A stretch of DNA of 64,000 bases, from the NCBI RefSeq assembly GCF_023159225.1, contig NC_063167.1, positions 16,061,360-16,125,359 of the forward strand, given 5' to 3'. Positions 56,115 to 64,000 of the stretch are shown piece after piece. Source of the DNA: Perognathus longimembris pacificus (Eukaryota; Chordata; Mammalia; Rodentia; Heteromyidae). The translations under genes and the position numbers were made by a program. Every line of letters starts with the position of its first letter. Within the stretch, counting starts at the first letter, position 1. The notes under the pieces were generated by a model. The model worked only from the letters and a program-made list of their open reading frames with translations, ran no database searches and was not told the DNA's origin.

Positions 56115-56515
56115 TTTCTTGGGGGCTTGAACTCAGGGCTTCGGAACTGCTGTCTCTGAACCTCTTTGTACAAGCTCAAGGCCAGCTCTCTACCACCTGA
56201 GTCACAGCACAACTTCCGCTTTTTCTCAGTAGTTTGTTTCAGTTCAGGATTTTTAGTGTAGTAAGATAAAACTAGTGAGAAATAGGAGAGAATGGTTTCC
56301 TGCTTTTCATGCAAGAAAACTACTGAGAAAAGTGTAAGTCCTGCTCGCTCGTGGAATCCTAACTACTCTGAGGCTGAGATCCGAGGATTGTGATTCTGTC
56401 AGCCTGAGCAGGAAAGTCCATGGAGACTTTTGTCTCCACTTAACCACCATAAAGCCAGAAGTGGTGGTCCTGTGGCTCAAAGTGGTAGAGCACTAGCAAA
56501 AAGACTCCAAAAATT
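56115..56515. mobile_element. Two partial B1-dID-like SINEs, opposite strands
   Basis: Reverse right monomer 56115-56235 and forward copy 56332-56510, about 100 bp apart. Confidence 0.65.
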
Positions 56516-56960
56516 TGTACACAGCTTTTTCTTTTTTTAAACATGATTTCAGGTTGGAGTTGAGACAGGAAACTTAGGTTCCAAGAAGAGTGATGGCCTC
56601 TTTCCTTGTGCAGTGTGTGGGGGCAATGAGGTGTCAGATGACCCACCCTAGGAGCTACAGAGAAATCTAGAAATCCCAGTGACTATTTGAGTTGGCAGTT
56701 CCGAACCCCTCGGTCCCTGCTGGTCCGGGCTCCCTGGTGTGCTCTCTGCGCACAGGCTGATGTATTGCGCCATCTGGTGGAGAATTGAAGGCAGAAGTCT
56801 TGGGTCTGGCTCTCTGAGTAGAAGTGATATAAATGACGTGTGTCTGCTTGCAGCTTTTGGTTATGGACATTTCTTGGCCTCTGCAACATCTAATAAACTT
56901 CTGGCTAAACGTACCTTGGGGAATGAAGCTCAGAGCTCTGACTGAAGTTACTTTGATGCA
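56516..56960. other. LIN28A intron 2, unique
   Basis: Contains GCGCCATCTGGTGGA at 56768-56782, which fits a CTCF core motif. No gene. Confidence 0.4.
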
Positions 56961-56964
56961 TTTT

Positions 56965-57123
56965 CATGTTATTATTTGCCAGTCCTGAGGCTTGAACTCG
57001 GGCTTAGGCACTGTCCCTGTCTTTTTGCTCAAGGCTAGCACTCTACCACTTGCCACAGCACCACTCCTGGCTTTTTCATGCATGCTAGGCAAGCACTCTA
57101 CCACTAAGGCACATTCCCAGCCC
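56965..57123 (-). mobile_element. IDL-Geo-like SINE, deleted
   Basis: Lacks the B-box segment between the two monomers. Confidence 0.7.
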
Positions 57124-57435
57124 ACTTTTATGTATTTTTATTTCCATTATATGGGGTCATTCTGGCCAGTAGAGTCAGGTTAGGGTGTTCTGTTAACACC
57201 TCACAAGTCAGAAATGACATTTTATGAATCATTCCATGCAAAATATTAACATCATTCTGCCTATAGTAAACAATAACAGTAGTTATTTTGGATAGCAGAG
57301 AACTTAGTGTACTCAAAAACATGTTTGTGCACTGGGAGATCTTAAAACTGGAACAGCTCTGGATGATGGAGACACCATTCCGCACCCCCCCCCCCCCCTC
57401 AGTGAGATATAGCAAGTATCTTGGAATTCTGTCTC
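57124..57435. other. LIN28A intron 2, unique
   Basis: C run 57384-57398. Confidence 0.4.
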
Positions 57436-57437
57436 TC

Positions 57438-57600
57438 ACCAGGTATGGGTGGCTCTCATGCCTGTAATCATTAGCTACACAGGATGTTGAGATCTGGGGA
57501 CCCTGGTTCAAAGCCAGCATGGGCAAACAAAACTGAGACCTATTTAACTTGCACAAAGCTAGAAGTAGAGTTGTGGCTTTGAGCAAAGAAGGTAAGCAAG
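57438..57600 (+). mobile_element. B1-dID-like SINE, deleted
   Basis: Left arm clear (CTGTAATCATTAGCTACACA); only a trace of the right monomer. Confidence 0.6.
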
Positions 57601-57861
57601 AGCATGATGGGGGGGGGGGGAAATTCTGCCACTGTTACTATTGTTCCACTAGAAAGAAGCCACGTGACTAAGGTGAACTGTGTCATAGCTGGAAGAGACC
57701 AGGTTGTCATGAAGGTCTGATCCAGCTTTGACAAATGATTGAAAGAACTAGATTTCTTCAGTGACTGTTTCTTAGGTCCATTCTGTCTCTTAAGCTTAGG
57801 CAGCTGGTGAAGCACTGGAACCGAAGGGGTGGGTCCATAATTGGAGGGTCCTGCCAAGGAA

Positions 57862-58062
57862 ATGGGCTGGGAAGGTGGCTCAGTGGTATAGTGCTTGCCT
57901 CCGTTCATGAAGCCCTGAGTTAGTCTTCAGTGCCACAAAAGCTGAAAAAGCCAGAAGTGGCACTGTGGCTCAAGTGGTAGAGTGCTAGCTTTGAGCAAAA
58001 CAAGCTCAGGGGCTGTGCCCAGGACCTGAGTTCAAGCCCCAGGACCGGCCAAAAGGAAAGGA
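57862..58062 (+). mobile_element. IDL-Geo-like SINE, older subtype
   Basis: GGGCTGGGAAGGTGGCTCAG head, complete right monomer. Confidence 0.8.
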
Positions 58063-58838
58063 AATGCTTTCTTCTACTGTTCCCAAAGTGCCACCGCCTC
58101 CTATCCCCATGCAGCAAGGCTGGGGCAGGCTGCCCACCTTCCTGATTTCTTTCCCCAAAATTGGAAAGATGAGAGACCTTTCCTCTCCCATTGAATATAG
58201 ATCTGAGGAAGTAATTAATTACACTTACTAAGGGAGACCTCTGCTGGGTCACCCTCTCAAATCCGGGGTGGGGAGGGAGGGCAGGCCTAAAGAGGAGGAA
58301 AAACCAGGATGCTGGAGAGGACTGGCAAGCCCAGCAGGTCTCACTGGGAAAGTGGTGTTTCTGTATCCATTTCCCTTACCATGACCATAACCCCAACAAG
58401 GGAAGGAAGGAACCGATCTGTTTGGATGTGGGGGAGGGTACCTAGGAACTCCAGGAATCTGACCACCAGAACCAACCAGTGTCAACTCTTTGTTTCCTAG
58501 GATTGGGTTCCATTGGGGGAGCTCAGGCCATGCCCCTCCCCCCTAGGGCTTTTTTTTTTTTTTTTTGGTGGGGGATAGGGAGATGGGCGGGCCCCAGCTT
58601 TGTGTGTGGCTGGGGGTGGTACAAGAATCTTCTGGCTCCTTTCAGATGCAGGCCCTGGGAGGCTAGCTCAGTGGGACTGCACACTGATTACCTATCTGAT
58701 AAGAGAGGAATTCAAACTATGTGTTTTTAGAAAAGAGCTGGGAAGTGGGGGAAGGGAGCCACTTCTAGAGACCACCAGTTTAAATCCTGGCCATCCCGAT
58801 TATTCTGAGGTGCCTGCCCAGGAGGGGGGGAGGTGTGT

Positions 58839-58875
<37 letters not shown>

Positions 58876-59450
58876 ACTCACATCTCCAGCCCAGAGCAGC
58901 CTTGCTAATCTCTTATTGAATTGTTTCATTCTTGTTGTCCCCTAGTCTCACAAATTTATAAGGCATGGCTTAAGGGTGGTGTTATTCTGGGGCTCTGGGA
59001 CAAGAGTTTCAAAGCTGGCTAGTGATAAAACCAAGAGTTAATTTTGAGTCACTTGACACGTGGGTGTCACTGTTGCCTTGTCTCCCCTCCCCCCATCCAG
59101 TCTGAAGACCCTGCTAATTGCCACCCACCTCACCAGGGATTTATGTGTGGCTGGCAAAGTGTTAACTACTCATGCATAAAACCACACTGCACCATCATAA
59201 AATTGGTATCTACTTCATCTTGTAAATGAATAAGAAGAGGGAACAGGCTCTTAGATCCAAGCCTTTTCCTCTTCTGCTGGATCTCAAATAGAGAAGGTTC
59301 CAGCCTAAGTAGATGGTGAACTGGAATCTGTTGGGGAGGTTGTTGGTCTTGTTTCTCTCTTGTCCCAACTCTTTAAAGAGAGTCATCCTTTGTCCATTGA
59401 AATGTTTTATTTATGTTCACTGCAGCCCATTCTCATTTTATTTGTTTGTT
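58063..59450. other. LIN28A intron 2, unique with (TG)n
   Basis: TG array 58832-58872, T run 58551-58567. No SINE or exon in about 1.4 kb. Confidence 0.45.
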
Positions 59451-59454
59451 TTGT

Positions 59455-59652
59455 TTTGTTTTTTTTGGCCGTGAACTCAGGGCCTGAGCACTGTCCCTGG
59501 CTTCTTTTTTTTGCTCAAGGCTAGCACTCTGCCACTTGAGCCACAGCGCCACTTCTGGCCATTTTCGGTATATGTGGTGCTGAGGAATCGAACCCAGGGC
59601 CTCATGTATATGACACAAGCACTCTTGCCACTAGGCCATATTCCCAGCCCCC
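59455..59652 (-). mobile_element. IDL-Geo-like SINE, young
   Basis: Near-consensus reverse copy; 5' CCAGTCCTG part missing next to the T run. Confidence 0.85.
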
Positions 59653-60540
59653 CCATTCCCATTTTAATGTCCTACCTCCTTGCACAACCAAGTTGATGCA
59701 GTGGGGACTTCCGTCACCCAAGCTGGGTGGTCCTTGGCCAAGTATGTGTCAGATGTTTCTGTGAGAAGGAAGTGACAGTCCTAACATTTACTGTGTATGT
59801 ATTTACTGTATATACACTCCACGCCTGTAAGCTGGATGTGGCTGTCTATAATAATACCAATACCATAAAGGCTGAGGCCCCAGAATTCCCCAGTTCAAAA
59901 CTAAAGGAGGAGTCGGTGACAGTGACTCAACTCCTGTAATGCAATGCTAGCAACTGAGGAGGCTGAGAATGGAAGGACTGCAGTTCAAAGCCGGCACCAC
60001 AGAAACATTCAAGCAACCTTTTCTTAAAAATGACCTGCAAAACACAGGGCTGGGGGGTAACAGGCATTTCATAAACTAGGATGGGTCTGGCTCCCAAATC
60101 CACGCTCTTCACCAATCACCATGCGGAAAGATTTGTCTTCTGTTTTGCAATGCCACCTAAGTGAAAGCAAATTGGAAGTTTTATTTCCCACCAAGTTGAA
60201 TTTCAGACCCAAATGGAATTGCTGTTCCCCGGTTGCGTGCATGTTGACTCAAGCCCTTCTGTGGAAGAACTGAAGGGCTCTCCTGGAGCCAAATCCACAT
60301 GCGTTCTGCTCTCCAAATCCCAAACCAGGAGGCATGGGAGCATGGTTCAATGCCAGGAGGGAGAGGTGAAGAAATATTCTGAGTTACTGTACAACGTACC
60401 AAAGGAACGGAACTATGATCAAAGCACTTTCCATTCTGATGGAAGTCAAGTCATAGAGCCTGTTTTTTCATACTCAGACACTTCAGTTTAGTTCCCAAAC
60501 CATCGATTTTTATCTTACCCATAGCTTTTTTTTTCTCTAT
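59653..60540. other. LIN28A intron 2 with old SINE trace
   Basis: Diverged B1-dID-like left arm at 59910-60005. The 92-codon frame 60213-60491 has no support as an exon. Confidence 0.4.
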
Positions 60541-60542
60541 AG

Positions 60543-60612
60543 CTGAAGACCGAACTCGGAGCCTTGCTCTTGCCAGGCGGGCACTGTTCTCTGAGTTAAA
60601 TTCCCAGCCTTA
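60543..60612 (-). mobile_element. ID-like fragment
   Basis: ACCGAACTCGGAGCCTTGCT to AAATTCCCAGCC, reverse. Confidence 0.45.
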
Positions 60613-60739
60613 CCCATACTTTCTTTTTTTTAAAAACATATATGCTACTATATCAGTGTTATTATTAGCTTGGAATTTAAGGGATAGCTTAGGATTCTTA
60701 AAGTCTAGGTTGGATTTCCTTCCCTCCCTGCCATTAAAA

Positions 60740-61090
60740 AAATTTTTTTTTTTTTGCTAGTCCTGGGGCTTGAACTCAGGGCCTGGGCACTTCAGGCTTT
60801 TTCTGTTCACGACGAATGGAACCCAGGGCTTCATGCGTGCTAGGCAAGTACTCTACCTCTAAGTCACATTCCCAGCTCCTAGGTTGTGTTTTTTAAACCA
60901 TACTGTCAGGTCATCTTTCCAAGTTGAATAATTTAAAAATCCTATCTCCTGCCTCAAGGCCAGCTAAGGCAGAAGAGTCCTAGATCCCATCTCTAAAATA
61001 ACCATACAAAGCGGGACTGGAGGCATGGCTCAAGTGGTAGAATGTCAGCCTAGTAAAGGAGGTGAGACCCCATACTGTTCATACCGCAGT
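60740..61090. mobile_element. IDL-Geo-like SINE (-) and B1-dID-like SINE (+) fragments
   Basis: Reverse deleted IDL-Geo-like copy 60745-60880; forward B1-dID-like right part 60955-61090. Confidence 0.65.
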
Positions 61091-61261
61091 ACTGCCAACA
61101 GATGAGATTTTACATTCACTTTACACTTGAGACTTGCCGATACCATGTTGTACTCAACATGGTAAACTAGTTGCAGTAAACTAGTAAGTTACTTTTAAGT
61201 TAACAATATGTGTCATTTAATCTTGTGAAAATTATTTCTACTTATATTTACTCATTTTGGT

Positions 61262-61646
61262 TGTTTGTGGGCTTGATTTCAGGGCCTGGGTACTGTCCCT
61301 GAGCCTCTCTAGCACTTTGCCACTTGGACATAAGAGTCTTCACTGCGACTTTTCTGCCCAGGCTGGCTTTGAACACTGATCCTCAGATTTCAGCCTCCTG
61401 AGTATCTAGAGTTACATGTGTATGCTACTGGCACCCAGCCAATTGATTAATTTTCTTTTTTGCCAGTCCTGGGGCTTGAACTCAGGGCCTGAGCACTGTC
61501 CCTGGCTTCTTTTTGCTCAAGGCTAGCACTCTACCACTTGAGCCACCGCGCCACTTCTGGCTTTTTCCATATATGTGAGGAATCAAACCCAGGGCTTCGT
61601 GTGTGAGGCAAGCACTCTACCACTAAGGCCATATTCCCAGCCCCGA
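61262..61646 (-). mobile_element. B1-dID-like then IDL-Geo-like SINE
   Basis: Reverse copies 61262-61440 (right monomer shortened) and 61459-61646. Confidence 0.8.
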
Positions 61647-61739
61647 ATTGGTTAATTTTTTTAGCACCACTTATTGACATTTTTCCCTTGTCTATTCTCC
61701 TGCTTCCTTAGATCTCTTCTTAGTGTTCCTTTGCTTGCT

Positions 61740-62035
61740 CTTGAACTTAGAGCTTCGTGCTCTTGCTTAGCTTTTTCTGCTCAAGGCAGGTGCTTTACCA
61801 GTTGAGCCACACCTCTGCACTTTTTTTGTTGGTAATGGCTTAGTTGCAGATAAGAGTATCTCAGTCTGGCTAAGCCAGATCTCAGTTTGAGTAGCTAGGA
61901 TTGTAAGCATGAGCCACTGGCATACAGCTACTTAAATAATTTCAGATACTGGGGGCTAAGGCGTAGCTCAGGCTCACAAAAGCACTTGCCTCACAAGTGC
62001 AATGTCCTGAATTCAGTCCCCAGTGCCAAACAAAA
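61740..62035. mobile_element. B1-dID-like SINE (-) and ID element (+)
   Basis: Reverse copy 61740-61930. ID monomer 61950-62033 with GTAGCTCAGG and GAATTCAGTCCCCAG. Confidence 0.7.
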
Positions 62036-62167
62036 TAATTTCAGACTTAGAAAAAGAAGGTGCAAAATTTTCCATATAACCTTTACTCTGAGTCATCAGT
62101 TGTTGACATTTTTCCCTATTTGCTTTATTATTATCTCTGTCTCCATACAGTTTTATTCTTTTTCTTT

Positions 62168-62620
62168 TCTACTTTTGCCCATCCTAGGGCTTGAACTTGT
62201 CTTTGAGCTTTTTCACTCAAGGCTGGTGTTGTACCACTTGATCTACAGCTCCACTTTGGCTTTTTGGTGGTTAATTGAGGATAAGAATCTCAGACTTTTC
62301 TGCCCAAGCTGGCATTGATCCCAAGTCTTCAGATTTCAGCATCCTGAAGGGCTAGGATTATAGGCATAAGCCATAGTCACTGTCTTCTTGAATTCAGCGT
62401 TCAGTAATTTTATTTTATTTTTCATTTTGCCAGTCCTGGGGCTTGAACTTAGGGCCTGGGCACTGTCTCTGACCTTATTTTTTGCTCAAAGCTAGCACTC
62501 TACCACTTGAGCCACAGCAGTAGTTCCAACTTTTTGTTTGTGTGGTACTGAGGAATTGAACCTAGGGCTTCATGCATGGTAGGCAAGCACTCTACCACTA
62601 ACCCACATCCCCAGCCCAGC
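62168..62620 (-). mobile_element. B1-dID-like then IDL-Geo-like SINE
   Basis: Reverse copies 62168-62387 and 62424-62619. The older IDL-Geo-like copy is flanked by CAGCGTTCAGTAATTTTA and CAGCATTCAATAATTTTA, a likely diverged target duplication (62395-62412, 62617-62634). Confidence 0.75.
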
Positions 62621-63125
62621 ATTCAATAATTTTAAATAGCATATAGTACCTAAATGGGACTTTAACCTTATTGTTATTGTCCTGAGGGGCTACCATTTCA
62701 TAAGTTGGGTGATGAGTACATTTCTTTTTTGGACAATGTTATCCCTTCCATTTTCAGCTAGTTTCTCCCTCCCATCCCTACCTATAAGCTAAAAGGTGAT
62801 TCTTTTATCTAACCCAAATATGATTATTATGACCAAGAAATTTGACACAGATACAGTTACCTGCATTCCATGTGCAGATTTTGTTCGGTCCTCCCTTACA
62901 GGATCCAGTCCGAACTCATTCATAGTTCATATTCAGTCATAGTTCTTGGTGATAATGACATTTCCGTAGAATCTTTTGTAATTTGTTTGTGGAGACTCCC
63001 TCTGAGTTTATCTGATGTTATCTCATGGTTAGAATCAAGGTGTACAATTTAAAGTTATTTGTCCTTAGTGCTGCTTATCAGATATGTGTGTCCATCCATT
63101 TTGGTGGGTCCCTTTACTATCTATC
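62621..63125. other. LIN28A intron 2, unique
   Basis: AT-rich, no repeat recognised. Confidence 0.4.
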
Positions 63126-63127
63126 CA

Positions 63128-63235
63128 TCTGTTTATAGATAGGATCTCTGCAACACAGGCTGTCCTAGCACTCTGGAATTTCCTGCATTGGTGTTTTAAA
63201 AGTGTTGGGCTTGCAGTGTGTGCCATGTTTAGCTC
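63128..63235 (-). mobile_element. B1-type monomer, old
   Basis: Reverse B1-like: TATAGATAGGATCTCTGCAA, CAGGCTGTCCTAGCACTCTG, GTTGGGCTTGCAGTGTGTGC. Confidence 0.5.
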
Positions 63236-63364
63236 CAAACTTAGTATGTTTGTTTTGTTTTGTTTTACCAATAGAGGGAGAGTTCTGTCACTCTTCTACC
63301 TTATAGAAACAGGTTTGTACATTTTTTTGATGAAATAGTGGAAACTAATAATAAAAATCTACTG

Positions 63365-63580
63365 TGCAATTCAGGAGGCTCAGATGTGAGAATCACAGTC
63401 AAAGCCAGCATGGGCAAGGAAAGTCCATGAGACTCATCTCCAATTAAACAGCAAAAAATGTGGCGCTGTGGCTCAAGCAGTAGAGAGAGTATGAGCCTTG
63501 AACAAAAAAGCTCAGGCACTGCTTCTAGGCCTTGAGTTTAAGCCTCAGGATTACCACCAAAGAAAAGTAAAAGAAAAAAT
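63365..63580 (+). mobile_element. B1-dID-like SINE at the LIN28A exon 3 acceptor
   Basis: Forward copy whose A-rich tail ends about 20 nt before the exon. The head is truncated. Confidence 0.8.
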
Positions 63581-63601
63581 TTGATGGTGTTTCTCTTACA
63601 G

Positions 63602-63786
63602 AGTAAGCTGCACATGGAGGGTTTCCGGAGCCTGAAGGAGGGTGAGGCTGTGGAGTTCACCTTTAAGAAGTCTGCCAAAGGGCTAGAATCCATCCGAGTC
63701 ACTGGGCCCGGTGGGGTGTTCTGTATTGGGAGTGAAAGGCGGCCAAAGGGCAAGAACATGCAGAAACGCAGATCCAAAGGAGACAG
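63602..63786 (+). CDS. LIN28A: LIN28A exon 3, cold-shock domain second half and linker
   Basis: Acceptor TTTCTCTTACAG, donor GACAG/GTATGG. Starts in phase 0 (Ser77) and ends with 2 nt. Encodes SKLHMEGFRSLKEGEAVEFT (Phe84 of the RNA-binding face), the rest of the cold-shock barrel and the basic linker with PKGKNMQKRRSKGDR, which acts in nucleolar/nuclear localisation and RNA binding. The CCHC zinc knuckles begin in the next exon, outside the window. Reading frame intact. Confidence 0.95.
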
Positions 63787-64000
63787 GTATGGCTTGCAAG
63801 GCAGCTTGTATGGGTTCTGGGAATGAGAGCTCTCCCCACTCCTGGGGCCAGGTTGTCATGGGTTCTGAAGCCTGTGGTTCCTGGCAACATCTAAATCGTT
63901 GGGTTGCATCTTCAGTGAAAAGGCACTGATTGCCCATGATCATTTGTTTTTATGGTACTGGGGTTTTGAACTCAGGGTTCTGTGTGTGTGTGTGTGTGTG
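63787..64000 (+). other. LIN28A intron 3 (start) with ID-like SINE and (TG)n
   Basis: A reverse ID-like or SINE end begins at 63945 (TATGGTACTGGGG), followed by a TG array 63981-64000 cut by the window edge. Confidence 0.6.

Noticed and set aside
60213..60491. 92-codon frame in LIN28A intron 2 as an alternative exon
   Set aside because: No acceptor/donor pair in phase with LIN28A and no recognised protein.

Overview
This is nuclear genomic DNA from a rodent, most likely a geomyoid (kangaroo rat, pocket mouse or pocket gopher). Coding is split into short exons with GT/AG borders. The rest is packed with SINEs, microsatellites and a CpG-rich promoter. Two dimeric SINE families dominate. One has a B1 (7SL-type) left half, the other an ID/tRNA-Ala-type left half, and both carry the same right monomer. 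The second matches my memory of IDL-Geo, described as restricted to Geomyoidea; the genus cannot be fixed from the window. Layout: (1) 1-10.3 kb holds the 5' end of a minus-strand gene, three phase-consistent coding exons (10157-10272, 7752-7821, 5367-6076) below a GC-rich promoter. By position beside ZNF683 and LIN28A it should be CRYBG2 (AIM1L). (2) 12.06-19.43 kb is ZNF683 (HOBIT) on the minus strand. All five coding exons are recognisable with good splice sites, but the gene carries a 1-nt frameshift in exon 2, a TGA and a lost zinc-binding cysteine in finger 3, and a second stop with a deletion in finger 4. It looks like a unitary pseudogene, or at most a truncated two-finger remnant. (3) 19.5-48.6 kb is intergenic: SINEs nested in SINEs, one solo LTR with a target-site duplication (46104-46567), old MIR/L2/L1 fragments and many CA, GA, GGAA and CTTT arrays. 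(4) 48.6-51.7 kb is a CpG-rich, SINE-free block with the LIN28A promoter. LIN28A (plus strand) follows: exon 1 (ATG 50743), exon 2 (51258-51454), a 12.1-kb intron, exon 3 (63602-63786). The exon(s) with the CCHC zinc knuckles and the 3' UTR lie beyond the right edge. The order CRYBG2(-) - ZNF683(-) - LIN28A(+) matches human 1p36.11 as I remember it. LIN28A reads as intact for the cold-shock domain and basic linker. The genes are not known to share a pathway; they are a conserved neighbourhood. The main observation is the decay of ZNF683, a regulator of tissue-resident lymphocytes, between two neighbours that still look functional.
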